Assembly: GCA_022822545.1 (NCBI GenBank)
Contig: JAJEBE010000040.1
Coordinates: 1-64,000 of the forward strand
Length of the DNA stretch: 64,000 nt
Direction: 5' to 3'
Origin: Anaerolineae bacterium
GTDB lineage: Bacteria; Chloroflexota; Anaerolineae; Aggregatilineales; Phototrophicaceae
Shown here: one piece after another, positions 9,926 through 19,083 of the stretch
How the letters are laid out: every line of letters begins with the position of its first letter
Numbering within the stretch: the first letter of the stretch is position 1
Program-made: the position numbers and the translations under genes
Notes under the pieces: model-generated
What the model saw: only the letters and a program-made list of their open reading frames with translations
Told to the model about the DNA's origin: nothing
Database searches by the model: none

Positions 9926-10528
9926 ATGAATCGATTAGGAGAGACTTTCACCTTCGCAATCGTTGGGGCACTAATGGGGGCACTTGGCGGCGCGATTTTG
10001 GGAGCAGTTGTTGGCTTGTTTCGTGGCGAAGACATTGTTCCGGCGCTACTCGCAGCTAGTTTGTCCGGTGGAATAGTAGGAGCCGTCGGAATGGCAGTCG
10101 GCGCTGCGATTAGTGGAGACGAAGGCTTCTTTGACACTTTTTTGGGAGCCATCTGCGGTGCAATTCTGGGTGCATTAGGAGGGGACTTTCTCGGCGTAGA
10201 TACATGGCTTTCAACCAGCATCGCTGCCTTAGGCAATGAAAGTGTTGCCTCATTCTTGACCAACTATGTCAACGCTACAGGAAGCTCGGGTACCTTCGTT
10301 GGCATGATTTTCGGTACGTTAGGAGCTGTGATAATTGACACTCTCCGAGGTGACGAGTCCGTCATTGGCGCTGTTCTGGGCTTAATACTTTTTGCTACTG
10401 CAGGTGCGATAGTAACCGTAATCGGTGGCGCAGATCTAGGAGCCGGCGCGGTTATCGGTGGAATCATTGGTACATTAGTGGGTGCGTTGTTTCCATCAGA
10501 AGAAAAATCTAATTCGCCAGAACTATAA
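9926..10528 (+). CDS. Glycine-zipper membrane protein, unknown function
   Basis: The 200-residue protein consists of repeated glycine-spaced hydrophobic segments (GALMGALGGAILGAVVGLF, GGIVGAVGMAVGAAISGD, GAICGAILGALGGDFLG, IGGIIGTLVGALF). Such glycine zippers pack tightly in membranes and can form pores or anchors. AGGGAG lies 7 bases before ATG 9926; this choice drops 28 unconvincing upstream residues. The DNA is visibly AT-richer than the flanking dehydrogenase operon and continues so to about 12.2 kb, which suggests acquired DNA. It precedes the larger membrane/GIY-YIG protein by about 57 bp and is plausibly co-expressed with it. Function unknown. Confidence 0.6.
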   Translation: MNRLGETFTFAIVGALMGALGGAILGAVVGLFRGEDIVPALLAASLSGGIVGAVGMAVGAAISGDEGFFDTFLGAICGAILGALGGDFLGVDTWLSTSIAALGNESVASFLTNYVNATGSSGTFVGMIFGTLGAVIIDTLRGDESVIGAVLGLILFATAGAIVTVIGGADLGAGAVIGGIIGTLVGALFPSEEKSNSPEL

Positions 10529-10585
10529 GCTCAGAGTAACTTACATTCAGTTTTAACTGCCGAATATTACATGGAGGAAGAGGAT

Positions 10586-12172
10586 ATGGACGGAGAAGAA
10601 CTTGCAGGTTGTATCGGTTGTGTAGTCATAATTGCAATCATTGTCGTCGCTGCCCCTATCATTGGTTCATTGTTTGATATAGTTGGATCATTGTTTGATG
10701 CGATCAGGAACGTGTTCAACTTCGTGGGAGATGTGATTGCTTTTACAGGAAAGTTCTTGGCCGAATCAGGGATCGTCATAGCCGGATCCATAATCACGAT
10801 TAGCGTTCTTTCAGTGATTGGTTCTATCATTCGAGAACTGGACCCGGAAAAGGAGAAGAAGCACAAGGCAAAGAAAAAGAGAAAGCAGGCAGAAGCCGAA
10901 CAGAAAGCGAAATACGAAACTGAGCAGAGAGCAGAAGCCGAACGTAAAGCCAAACTCGAAGCGCAACGAATAGCAGAACGCAAGGCAGAACAAAAGGCAG
11001 AAGCCGAACGTAAAGCTAAACTCGAAGCACAAGAAAAGCAAAAACTCGAGCGCCAACGAGTCGCGAAAATAACACCTTTAATCATCTCCTCAATCGAAAA
11101 ATCAATAGAAGCGGCAGGCGATGCGGCAATCATGGATGCAGGAATCAGTAATCGCAAAGATGTAAATACGCATGAACGACAACTTGCATCTACTATTACC
11201 AAACTGCATATCGACAAATGGGATGTAGCACAAAATTACGAACAGGCAGGTCAAACAGAAGCGGCACAAATAGCAGCGATAGAATTGACTGGCAATCTTG
11301 CGATCAATTCCGCCGTGGACGCAGCAATACTTTGTAGAAATATGAGTACAAGTGCACGAGAAGCCGCGTTCAAGAGCGCACGAGAAGCGGCAATTAAGTC
11401 AGTTCTATATAAGTCGGGTTTTGAGGCGAACATAGGCAGCGAAGCGATTGATGCCATTGTGAACAAAGTTGTAACAGAACGCGCATTCGCAATAGAAAGC
11501 GCGCAGGCAGTTTCAAATGCCAGCCAAGGCGCTCGAATAGTTACAGATATTGGCAATAAATCTATAAAGAATGCGGTGCAAGCCGCTCGTTTGGCGGCAG
11601 TAAGCAATATTATGTCTGCCGCAATTCAATACCCTGGTATCCACTTGCGCATACTTGTGGCTAAAGTTGATACGGCTATTTCAATCACTGACTTAATCGA
11701 ATCAACGGTAGAGACGGCAGAGAAATTGCAGTTGTCATTTAGATGGCGAGGTCAAACGAAAGCCAGAGAATTTGATGAGATAGCCAGAGAATCTCTCAAA
11801 CAAACAATTCCAAATGAGATCAGGCATGCAAGTAAAGCTGCTAAAGAATACATCCCTCCAGGGACATTGAACTTACCGATTCAAGACTATAGAAGACTTC
11901 CAAAACTTAAAAGCCCTGCCGGTTATGTTTATGTAATTCAAGAAATCGAGTTCAGTAGACTGTACAAGATTGGACGTACAAACGATCCTGCTACCCGATC
12001 CAGTTTTGTTGATTTGAAAACACCTGGCAAGACTCAAGTCATCGCAATATTGAAAGCAGGCGATGACAAGGCGCTTGAGAATCGATTGCACAAGAAGTAT
12101 GCAAGAGTACGTAAGCAGGGCGAATGGTTCGACTTGACGGATGAGCAAGTAAGGGAAATCCGCGAGATGTAG
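10586..12172 (+). CDS. Membrane-anchored coiled-coil protein with C-terminal GIY-YIG (T5orf172/MUG113-like) domain
   Basis: The start at 10586 is set by GGAGG (10573-10577) 8 bases upstream; an ATG at 10571 overlaps that site. Order: two hydrophobic segments (residues about 8-30 and 55-80), a highly charged Ala/Glu/Lys coiled coil (about 85-160, tandem AEAERKAKLEAQ units), an Ala-rich helical region, and a final ~85-residue domain beginning AGYVYVIQEIEFSRLYKIGR. That domain has the GIY-YIG-clan pattern: GYVYVI, YKIGRT, a central Glu (ALENRLHKKY) and QGEWFDL. T5orf172 and MUG113 domains belong to this nuclease superfamily, although nuclease activity is unproven for most. It is about 50% identical by eye to the end of the protein at 13045-13566. 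Codon use is AT-richer than the neighbours. Confidence 0.7.
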   Translation: MDGEELAGCIGCVVIIAIIVVAAPIIGSLFDIVGSLFDAIRNVFNFVGDVIAFTGKFLAESGIVIAGSIITISVLSVIGSIIRELDPEKEKKHKAKKKRKQAEAEQKAKYETEQRAEAERKAKLEAQRIAERKAEQKAEAERKAKLEAQEKQKLERQRVAKITPLIISSIEKSIEAAGDAAIMDAGISNRKDVNTHERQLASTITKLHIDKWDVAQNYEQAGQTEAAQIAAIELTGNLAINSAVDAAILCRNMSTSAREAAFKSAREAAIKSVLYKSGFEANIGSEAIDAIVNKVVTERAFAIESAQAVSNASQGARIVTDIGNKSIKNAVQAARLAAVSNIMSAAIQYPGIHLRILVAKVDTAISITDLIESTVETAEKLQLSFRWRGQTKAREFDEIARESLKQTIPNEIRHASKAAKEYIPPGTLNLPIQDYRRLPKLKSPAGYVYVIQEIEFSRLYKIGRTNDPATRSSFVDLKTPGKTQVIAILKAGDDKALENRLHKKYARVRKQGEWFDLTDEQVREIREM

Positions 12173-12256
12173 AGAATGACCACTAGGACACAGCTTCATT
12201 TGCCTCGACTGTACTCGCCTTTCCCATACATGTGATGGCTAGATCGTAGGGTGCTC

Positions 12257-12997
12257 ATGACCAACATCACCACCACCCTCACCAACCACATCCTGCGCAT
12301 CCAACTCAACCGGCCGGAGAAGAAAAATGCGCTGACCCCGGCCATGTACGATGGCCTGCGGGAAGCGATCGAGCGCGCCAATGACGACCAGGACATCCGC
12401 GTCATCACCATCACCGGCAGCGGCGACAGCTTCTGCGCAGGCAACGACCTGAACAGCTTCCTCAAGGAGCCCGGCTCGGAATCGGCGGCGCGTTTCATCA
12501 AGGCGATTGCGACCGCCGAGACGCCCATCGTGGCGGCGGTGAACGGCGTGGCGGTCGGCGTCGGCCTGACCATACTGCTGCATTGCGACCTGGTCTACGC
12601 GGCCGCGGGGGCCAAGTTCAACTTCGCCTTCATCGACCTGGGCTTGCTGCCGGAAGCGGGCTCGACCTATTTGCTGCCGCGGATAATGGGAACCAGCCGG
12701 GCGGCGGAATTGCTGATGCTGGGCGAAACCTTCACCGCCGAGAAAGCGCAAACTTGCGGCATCGTGAATCAAGTGGCGGCGGCGGAAGAATTGGAGGCGC
12801 TGGCGCAAGCGAAGGCAGAGCAGTTGGCGTCCAAGCCACCGGAGGCGCTGCGGGGGACGAAGATGCTGCTGCGCCGGGGCAGCGCTCAGGCGGTGCAAGA
12901 GGCGATGGAGTTGGAGTTGAGCATGATCGGCGAGCGCCTGGCATCGGATGAGGTGCGCGGGATTATGCAGGCTTTTTTCGCGCGGCGGCAAATCTGA
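12257..12997 (+). CDS. Enoyl-CoA hydratase/isomerase family protein
   Basis: Crotonase-fold enzyme acting on acyl-CoA substrates, probably in fatty-acid or aromatic-acid beta-oxidation. Seen: NRPEKKNALTPAMY near the N-terminus, the oxyanion-hole FCAGNDLNSFL, VNGVAVGVGLTILLHCD, and FIDLGLLPEAGSTYLLPR, whose Glu sits where crotonases place a catalytic acid. The Leu-Pro-Glu-Ala-Gly-Ser form is common in PaaG-like and enoyl-CoA isomerase members. GTG 12251 is in frame, but ATG 12257 preceded by GTAGGG is preferred (247 residues). The composition returns to GC-rich here, so it splits the cluster of membrane/GIY-YIG genes. Confidence 0.88.
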   Translation: MTNITTTLTNHILRIQLNRPEKKNALTPAMYDGLREAIERANDDQDIRVITITGSGDSFCAGNDLNSFLKEPGSESAARFIKAIATAETPIVAAVNGVAVGVGLTILLHCDLVYAAAGAKFNFAFIDLGLLPEAGSTYLLPRIMGTSRAAELLMLGETFTAEKAQTCGIVNQVAAAEELEALAQAKAEQLASKPPEALRGTKMLLRRGSAQAVQEAMELELSMIGERLASDEVRGIMQAFFARRQI

Positions 12998-13044
12998 AAC
13001 CTTAGGCCTGATGCAGCGTATTCAGCAGCAAGGGAGGACATGCC

Positions 13045-13566
13045 ATGTCGCGATTGTTGATCTTGAGCGCCCTGGCAATCGGCGTCGGCTTGACTGCGGT
13101 TGTTATCGGCCTCCAAGCCGCTGTCGCAGTTTGCGTTGGCGCGGCAGTCGGCGCTGTTGCCGCCTTCAGCCTCAATAAGAACCCTATATACGGCGCAGGC
13201 GCTGGGCTGGGCTTGTCGCTCTGTGTCATGATTTTCTTCGTATACCTTTATGCCCGGCCGCCCCGCTGCGACTTCGGCGATCCAGTCGATTTGCCAACCT
13301 TGACACATCCCGCCGGCTACGTATACGTGATTCAGGACACCGAATTCAGCAAGCGTTACAAGATCGGCAGAACGAACAATCCCGCCCGGCGTTTGCATGA
13401 GATCCGTACCCTATTGCCCGGTGAGTCGGACATTGTCGCCATTGTCGATACACAAGACGCGCCCGCGCTGGAGTGGCAATTGCATCAGCGCTATGCGGAC
13501 AGCCGCAAGCGCGGCGAATGGTTTGACCTGAGCGACGCGCAAGTCCATGAGATCTGCCGCATCTGA
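13045..13566 (+). CDS. Small membrane-anchored GIY-YIG (T5orf172/MUG113-like) protein
   Basis: A 173-residue protein with GGGAGG 7 bases before the ATG. Residues 1-75 hold two or three glycine/alanine-rich membrane segments, and residues about 90-173 form a GIY-YIG-superfamily domain: AGYVYVIQDTEFSKRYKIGR, NNPARRLHEI, PALEWQLHQRYAD and RGEWFDLSDAQVHEI. The canonical core elements (GYVYVI, YKIG, Arg, Glu) are all present. This domain is clearly homologous to the C-terminus of the 10586-12172 protein, while the N-terminal membrane part is different. The domain would face the cytoplasm or envelope depending on the number of helices, which cannot be settled here. The next small membrane gene starts 12 bp downstream. 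Confidence 0.72.
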   Translation: MSRLLILSALAIGVGLTAVVIGLQAAVAVCVGAAVGAVAAFSLNKNPIYGAGAGLGLSLCVMIFFVYLYARPPRCDFGDPVDLPTLTHPAGYVYVIQDTEFSKRYKIGRTNNPARRLHEIRTLLPGESDIVAIVDTQDAPALEWQLHQRYADSRKRGEWFDLSDAQVHEICRI

Positions 13567-13578
13567 ATCAGGAACACC

Positions 13579-13806
13579 ATGGTCTATCATTTGCGCATGA
13601 TCACCGTTTCCGCCCTGCTCGGCGCGGCTATCGGCGCAATCGCGGCGTTGATCACCGCCGAAGTCAGCCTCCAAAGCGCGGCCGGCGGCGCCAGCATCGG
13701 GCTGGTCATCGGCATTTTCTTTGGCTTGCGCATTGTCATGCGCCGGGCGCTGCCGCCGGGCCTCAAGAAACTCCGCGACCGGAGCGCGCCAAACGTGATA
13801 GACTGA
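13579..13806 (+). CDS. Two-helix membrane protein, unknown function
   Basis: A 75-residue protein with AGGA 7 bases before the ATG and a gap of only 12 bp after the GIY-YIG gene, hence probably co-transcribed. It has two glycine/alanine-rich helices (SALLGAAIGAIAALITAEV and SIGLVIGIFFGLRIVMRR) and a basic tail. The layout (helix, AE-containing loop, helix, MRR) is repeated in the next gene, so the two look like distant paralogues. No enzymatic motif. Confidence 0.5.
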   Translation: MVYHLRMITVSALLGAAIGAIAALITAEVSLQSAAGGASIGLVIGIFFGLRIVMRRALPPGLKKLRDRSAPNVID

Positions 13807-13860
13807 TGGGACGAGCTGAACTGGAGTTGAATCGTAGACACACTCTGCGAAACAAGTGAC

Positions 13861-14256
13861 ATGGGTGATAGTAGGGCAGCGCCAAAAATGAAGTCCGCCG
13901 GGAGTCAGTCGGCGCCGCTGATCCATCTCCTCGCCTTCGCCGTCTTCAGCGCAGTTGCCGGCGCCGTCATCGTCTTCGTTCTGGCCGAGGGCTTGCCGGA
14001 GGGCGCATTCGTCGGCGCGCTATTGGGCGGGAGCCTCGGCATCATCATCGCCATGCGGCGGGCGAATGGCGCGGCGGGACCGGCCTTCGAATACGAAGCG
14101 GCCGGCATCCACGACGACAATCTGATCACGACAGCGCGGCGCAATCTGATTCGCGAAGCTTATCGTGATTCTTACGGCAGACAAATCTTCGATGAGAAGA
14201 TCGAGCGATCAGGAAGCGCCGACCCGGCCCAGCGAGCGGCGCGGCGCAACAGCTAA
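13861..14256 (+). CDS. Two-helix membrane protein with basic tail, unknown function
   Basis: The 131-residue protein has two membrane helices (about residues 20-41 and 46-64) joined by a short AEGLPEG loop and followed by MRR. The loop and MRR resemble those of the 75-residue protein upstream. The C-terminal ~60 residues are hydrophilic and basic and contain an ARRNLIREAYRDSYGR stretch. There is no good ribosome binding site before the ATG at 13861; ATG 13888 is an alternative. Its stop codon overlaps the next start (TAATG), so the two are translationally coupled. Confidence 0.45.
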   Translation: MGDSRAAPKMKSAGSQSAPLIHLLAFAVFSAVAGAVIVFVLAEGLPEGAFVGALLGGSLGIIIAMRRANGAAGPAFEYEAAGIHDDNLITTARRNLIREAYRDSYGRQIFDEKIERSGSADPAQRAARRNS

Positions 14257-14735
14257 TGAAGCCAAGACGTCCGAACTGGAAGACGCTGGCCACGATTGCC
14301 TTCGTCTTATTCATGGCCTGGCTCTTTGCGCAATTGGGCGGCGACCGGTACGGCAAGGGCACAGAATGGCTTTGGGCCTTTCCGGGCGCCTTGCTCGGGC
14401 TGTACCTTGTGAAGCCATTTGGTCACTACTGGTGGAAGCCGCCGGAAAAGGAGACCGAGACGGCTGCGGTTAGTTACCCGCCCAGACAGTCGCCGCGCGC
14501 CGAAATAGAGCGTAGATGGCGGCGCTTGGGCAGTGTGCGCGGCAATCTTCTCACCGATGTCGATAGGCAATCGGACCTGAGCGAAGCGCTATATCGCCTG
14601 GAATATGGGCCCAAAGCCAACGGCGACGAAAGCTGGCGGCCGCCTATGGACAAGGCGCAAGCCTACGACTTGCAGATGCCGTCCGGCAAACGCAAGCGCA
14701 AAGGCAAACCACCAAAACGCCAGCGTTACGGTTGA
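14256..14735 (+). CDS. Two-helix membrane protein with basic C-terminal tail, unknown function
   Basis: The 159-residue protein starts at the ATG inside TAATG, overlapping the previous stop. It has two membrane segments (about residues 9-26 and 38-54) and then a hydrophilic region of about 100 residues ending in a very basic Lys/Arg/Pro tail (KRKRKGKPPKRQRYG) that could bind nucleic acid or acidic lipid. The family is not recognised. It overlaps the convergent DUF3179 gene by 10 bp at the 3' end. Confidence 0.5.
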   Translation: MKPRRPNWKTLATIAFVLFMAWLFAQLGGDRYGKGTEWLWAFPGALLGLYLVKPFGHYWWKPPEKETETAAVSYPPRQSPRAEIERRWRRLGSVRGNLLTDVDRQSDLSEALYRLEYGPKANGDESWRPPMDKAQAYDLQMPSGKRKRKGKPPKRQRYG

Positions 14736-16495
14736 GCCTCCGCGCCATAGACCAGCGTATCCGGATAGAAGCCGAACCAGCCGAACCAAAAGGCCAGATG
14801 CCCGCCGATGCGTTGCAGTTGCTGGCCGTCTTCGCTGATCAGGGCCGCTTCGGTGATCTCCCAACTCCGGCCGTCAGCGCTGGTCAAAGAGGCGTCGTCC
14901 GCGCCCGCTTCAAATATCAAGCCCCCGCTGTCATAAGCGCGTACCGCCGCGCCGCCGGGCTCGAAGAAGTCGCGCTCGGGACTGGCTTCGGCGATGATGA
15001 GCACATCGGTGTCGCCAACGCGGTCATTGATGACGCGCTCGGGGATGATCGCCGCGAGCGGATAGGCTTTGGCCTGCCCCTGCAAGCGCAGGGCGAATAC
15101 CATCTCCTTGTTCTGGATCAACGCCGTATCTTGCTGCCAGGACGGGAACATCAGCTCGGTGCTGTTGAAGTAATCGCTGTAGGCAGCGCCGTTGCTGTAA
15201 TTGCGCAAGAAACCGGTATCGAGGCTGAGCACACTGGTATCCGGGTGCGCCGCCAGCCAGCTTTCCCAGTCGGTGACGACGACCGGCAGCACATCAAGCG
15301 CAATGCCGCTCCCAGCCAGGGGACCGAAGGCCGGCTCACCCGTGATGGCGTTCCAGACGGTGTCGGTGTTGCGGTCGTACATCAGCTTGTTCGAGCGCAT
15401 CAACATGCCGGTTGAGCCAAATTCCAATACCGTATCGCCCAACTCGACGCGTTGACCCGTCAGGTCCGTGTAGGCGAGGTCGGGGATGCTGACGTCATAG
15501 AGCACGCCGGCGCCGCAGAGCGTGCAATAGGCGAGCATCACCGGCATACCGTTTACTTGAGCCATGACGCCGATGCTCAGCGCCTCGCCATCAGCGGCGA
15601 GATCGGGCAATTCGGGCCGGGCGTCCGCGCCCTCATCGTCAAGCCAGGCGACATCGGCGGCGCGCAGCCAGCCCGAGCGCGGGCAATCAGCCGAGCGACC
15701 ATAGATCAGCAGCCAGTCTTCGCCCCAGCGGCCACGCACCTCGAATGGACTGGGGGCGCGGAAGTTGCAGACCTGCTCGCCATCCGCTTCGTCAAAGAGA
15801 GGCGCGCGGCCAACGACATCGTTGAACATCTCATGCCAGTTCAGGAGCCGCAGCGGATAGGCGCGGCTATCGCCGTTGAAGCTGAGGCCGAAGACCAATT
15901 CATCGGCGGCCGGATAGCTGCAGTCGTCATCGCGGCAGAAGTCCGGATACTGGAAACCTTCCTCAACCGCCGCCTGTGGACTGATCTGCCGGGCGTTCAC
16001 CAGCGATGGAATGCCATCGACGGTGACGCCGCCCCAGACCGGCTCGACCATGTTGATCGCGGCCGACTCCATCACGCCCGGCTGGAAGAAGCGCGTGAAT
16101 TCCGGATCGACGAAGTTCGCCAGCAACTGACCCTTGAATTCGTCGTAATGCGGCGGCAGGGCGATGTCGTTGGCGCCAGCCCATTCGAAGTATTCCTTCC
16201 AGCCCATTTCCTCGCCGGTCAAAGCGTTCAGCGCGCCGAAGACGCCCCGGCTAAGCTCGGCGCTGCGAGCAAAGTAGGCGATATCGATCAGCGGCGCGAT
16301 GTAGAGCGGATCGCCCGAGGCGGCAACGGCATCAAAGACCGCCAGATCAATCAGGCGTCCGCGGGACGCGTCAAAGGCTGAGCCCAACATCTGTATCATA
16401 GTCTTGCGATAGTTGTCGGTGTCATAGTCAAGCGCGCCCGCCGCCGGCGTCAGCAACAGGACGAGCGCCAATATTAAGCTTGCGAATCGTTTCAT
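14726..16495 (-). CDS. Exported DUF3179-domain protein, long form
   Basis: The 589-residue protein has a clear signal peptide (MKRFASLILALVLLLTPAAG, cleaved near Ala21) and GGGGAGG 6 bases before the ATG. The N-terminal ~190 residues are an extra region not found in the two shorter paralogues at 60.3-62.8 kb. The remainder is DUF3179: SRAYPLRLLNWHEMFNDVVG, an AYCTLCGAGVLYD segment equivalent to the CPLCNS of the paralogues, EFGSTGMLMRSNKLMYDRNT, then AFALRLQGQAKAYPLA-like sequence and a final HLAFWFGWFGFYPDTLVYG. The paired cysteines suggest a redox or metal role outside the membrane, but no function is established for the family. Confidence 0.8.
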   Translation of the reverse strand: MKRFASLILALVLLLTPAAGALDYDTDNYRKTMIQMLGSAFDASRGRLIDLAVFDAVAASGDPLYIAPLIDIAYFARSAELSRGVFGALNALTGEEMGWKEYFEWAGANDIALPPHYDEFKGQLLANFVDPEFTRFFQPGVMESAAINMVEPVWGGVTVDGIPSLVNARQISPQAAVEEGFQYPDFCRDDDCSYPAADELVFGLSFNGDSRAYPLRLLNWHEMFNDVVGRAPLFDEADGEQVCNFRAPSPFEVRGRWGEDWLLIYGRSADCPRSGWLRAADVAWLDDEGADARPELPDLAADGEALSIGVMAQVNGMPVMLAYCTLCGAGVLYDVSIPDLAYTDLTGQRVELGDTVLEFGSTGMLMRSNKLMYDRNTDTVWNAITGEPAFGPLAGSGIALDVLPVVVTDWESWLAAHPDTSVLSLDTGFLRNYSNGAAYSDYFNSTELMFPSWQQDTALIQNKEMVFALRLQGQAKAYPLAAIIPERVINDRVGDTDVLIIAEASPERDFFEPGGAAVRAYDSGGLIFEAGADDASLTSADGRSWEITEAALISEDGQQLQRIGGHLAFWFGWFGFYPDTLVYGAEAQP

Positions 16496-16600
16496 CGGTC
16501 GGCCTCCCCTTCCATAGCGACTGTGCCTTAGAGCTTAATCGACAAAACTTACTGAAGTATTGTCGCGGACGGGCGCGGCAACAGTGGTATCCAGGCGCCG

Positions 16601-19000
16601 TCAATGGCGAACGCGAATGGCGCCGAGCACAACCGTATCGTCCTGCGCGCCTTCCACGTTGGTCAAGACATCGTAGCGGATGGCGAAGGGCAGCTCATAC
16701 CAGCCGGTCAGCACCCGATATTCGCCCTCCGTCAAAGTGCTGATATCGATTGTCAGCGTCTCGGTCAGTTCGCTGCCAGCGGCGATCTGGCCAAAGGAGC
16801 GGTCATCGGGGCGGTCAATCACCGGCAGCCCGTTTTCATCCAAAATGTGAATGAAGCGCACATCATTGTTCGAACGATCGGCTTCAAAACGCCACCACAA
16901 GCGTATGGCGATCTCGTCGCCGAATTGCTTGGGCAGATAATAGCCAGCCAGCTCAATGCCATCGGCAATACGAACGGGATCGTAGATGGCGCCATTTGTC
17001 AGGATCTGGGTAACGACGTTGTCAACAGTCACGCTTTGGCAGAGCAGGAGCGCGGTATCAATGCGTTCGGGGCAAGGCGGATCGAGGGCGATGCGAAAGG
17101 TATGGTAGCCGTCGCGGGCGATTGGCAAGGGAATCGAGACTGGAATCCTGCCATTGACTTGCAGGGTCTGCAGGGGCGTGCCATTCAGCGACAGATGCAC
17201 CCGGCGATTGACCGCTTCCAGCGTCGCGCTGAATTCCATCCAGCCGGGCTGTTCCTTATAGATGTAAGTTACATGCGTTTGGCCATCCCATCTCGTCGAG
17301 TGTAGTTTTGCTGTCCGGTCGGGGCTGAAGGGCGTCTCAAACAGAGCATAGCGCTGGTCTTCATAAAAAGGCTCGCCAAGCCACTGCCGCGCTCGCGGCA
17401 AAAGTCCAGCCTGCCTGCTTTCCAAAGCGCGCGCCTTATTGATAATGACCACATCGGCATCCGAGTCGTTCAGCAATGTGGGGCGGAAGCTGGCGAGCAA
17501 TTCGAGGCGGGAGGGGCCGACCGGCGTCGTCCGGGTATCATGGCCCGCAATGAGAGGTTTGCCATGCGCCGTTTGCAGGTACATAGCCTCCTTGGCGGCC
17601 AACAGATTGTCATAAGGCGCGTTGAAGATGGCGCGGATATCCCGCCGTACCTTGAGATTATGAATCTCTTGCGGGATCTCGGCTGGCATGGTGGGAAACT
17701 CGGCAAAGAGCTTGTAATCCTCCACCAGCAATACAAGCGCCGCGGCGGCCAAAAGCCAGCGGATGTAGCGGTGGCGTTGCTGAAAGAATCGACTGGAGCA
17801 TAGGGCGGCTGTGCCGAAACCAGCCAAGAGCGCGAAAGCGGGGGCGAAAAGAAACATGAACCGGCCTGGCGCGCGCGCTAGCTCAAAGAAGGGCAAATTC
17901 ATCAGCAAAGCAAAGGGAAGCGGCACGACCGTCTCGTAGCCGGCGACGGTGGCGGTAAACGCTTGGTCATATACTTTAAGCACCGGACCAAGAGCAAAGA
18001 GCCATGCTGCCAAAGCGACAAGGAGCCACCAGCGAGCCGCGCGCCGCCGGATAGCGCCGATAAGCGCCAGAGAGCCGCCAAGGATCCCAAGGTAGCTGGC
18101 GCCTTCCGCCAAATTGATGCCGATGACTTGTGCCGAGTGCCGGGCGATATCAGCCCAGAACGGATTGGCAAAGGAAGGTGAAACGACGCCAAGCAGGTCA
18201 AGGCTGAAGCGCACGTGGCCGCCGACATCAGTAAGCTCGGTGGCGCTTAATAAAGCCGACATAATCGGGGAGAGGAACAGCAGAAGGAGGAGGCCGCCAC
18301 AGGTTGCAACTGTGGCGCAGCGAACCGCGCCAAGATAATCGCGGCGGTAAGCGCGAGCGATCAAAAAAAGCGCAGTGAAGGGCGCCAGGGCATACAGGAC
18401 TTGCAAGGCGTGGCCCATGGCGGACAACAGGAATAGCAATACAGCGGCAATAAGATGACGGAGGCCGCCCTCATCCGCATAAGCAAAGAGAAACATGATG
18501 AATAGCGGCAGAGGCCATTGCATCATAAGGCCGAGATGCCCGGCGAAAAGGTGCCCCTGCATCATCGGAAAGACCATATAGACCAGACCGGCAAGCAAAG
18601 CTGGGAAAGCCTGACCAGGCGGCAGCCAACGCCGAGCCAAAAGAAAAAGCGATAGTCCGTTCAGCCAGAGCGCCAGGATTGCCGCCAAGTTGTAAGCGGC
18701 GGCGAGAGGCATAAAATACGCGAAAAGGCTACTGGGAAGAAACTTCAGCGGATGCGCCCAGAGTATGGTCGCGGGGAAGCCATCCGGATGGCCCAACAGG
18801 GAATGCGTAAAGATGTCTTCGCCGTTTTGCAGCGCCGTTTTGTACCACCAGATATGTCGCGCGACTTCATATACATCGCCGGAATCGCCGCCGAGGAAGC
18901 TGGTCGAAAATGAACCGATGACAGGCGCCGCCAGATACGTCGCTACCAGCAGGTAAGCGACAGCGGGCAAGAAAAGGCGGTGGTCAAGTCGTTTTAGCAA
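16601..19000 (-). CDS. Large polytopic membrane protein, GT-C glycosyltransferase-like
   Basis: The 799-residue protein has about a dozen membrane helices in residues 1-430, followed by a ~370-residue soluble, probably extracytoplasmic, beta-rich region. An early loop with GGDSGDVYEVARHIWWYKTA resembles the acidic first loop of lipid-dependent GT-C glycosyltransferases and YfhO-type proteins. The C-terminal region includes sugar-binding-like segments and a final beta-sandwich (DEIAIRLWWRFEADRSNNDV). The likely role is transfer of a lipid-linked sugar to an envelope acceptor; this is inference. It stands alone, with 83 bp to the next upstream gene's stop. Confidence 0.6.
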   Translation of the reverse strand: MLKRLDHRLFLPAVAYLLVATYLAAPVIGSFSTSFLGGDSGDVYEVARHIWWYKTALQNGEDIFTHSLLGHPDGFPATILWAHPLKFLPSSLFAYFMPLAAAYNLAAILALWLNGLSLFLLARRWLPPGQAFPALLAGLVYMVFPMMQGHLFAGHLGLMMQWPLPLFIMFLFAYADEGGLRHLIAAVLLFLLSAMGHALQVLYALAPFTALFLIARAYRRDYLGAVRCATVATCGGLLLLLFLSPIMSALLSATELTDVGGHVRFSLDLLGVVSPSFANPFWADIARHSAQVIGINLAEGASYLGILGGSLALIGAIRRRAARWWLLVALAAWLFALGPVLKVYDQAFTATVAGYETVVPLPFALLMNLPFFELARAPGRFMFLFAPAFALLAGFGTAALCSSRFFQQRHRYIRWLLAAAALVLLVEDYKLFAEFPTMPAEIPQEIHNLKVRRDIRAIFNAPYDNLLAAKEAMYLQTAHGKPLIAGHDTRTTPVGPSRLELLASFRPTLLNDSDADVVIINKARALESRQAGLLPRARQWLGEPFYEDQRYALFETPFSPDRTAKLHSTRWDGQTHVTYIYKEQPGWMEFSATLEAVNRRVHLSLNGTPLQTLQVNGRIPVSIPLPIARDGYHTFRIALDPPCPERIDTALLLCQSVTVDNVVTQILTNGAIYDPVRIADGIELAGYYLPKQFGDEIAIRLWWRFEADRSNNDVRFIHILDENGLPVIDRPDDRSFGQIAAGSELTETLTIDISTLTEGEYRVLTGWYELPFAIRYDVLTNVEGAQDDTVVLGAIRVRH

Positions 19001-19083
19001 TTGGCGCCCTCGTTGGCATCACTGGCGCTCCTGTGAATATACAGCTTGGGTTTCGGCTTTGCGCTGGCGAAATTCATGAGCCT

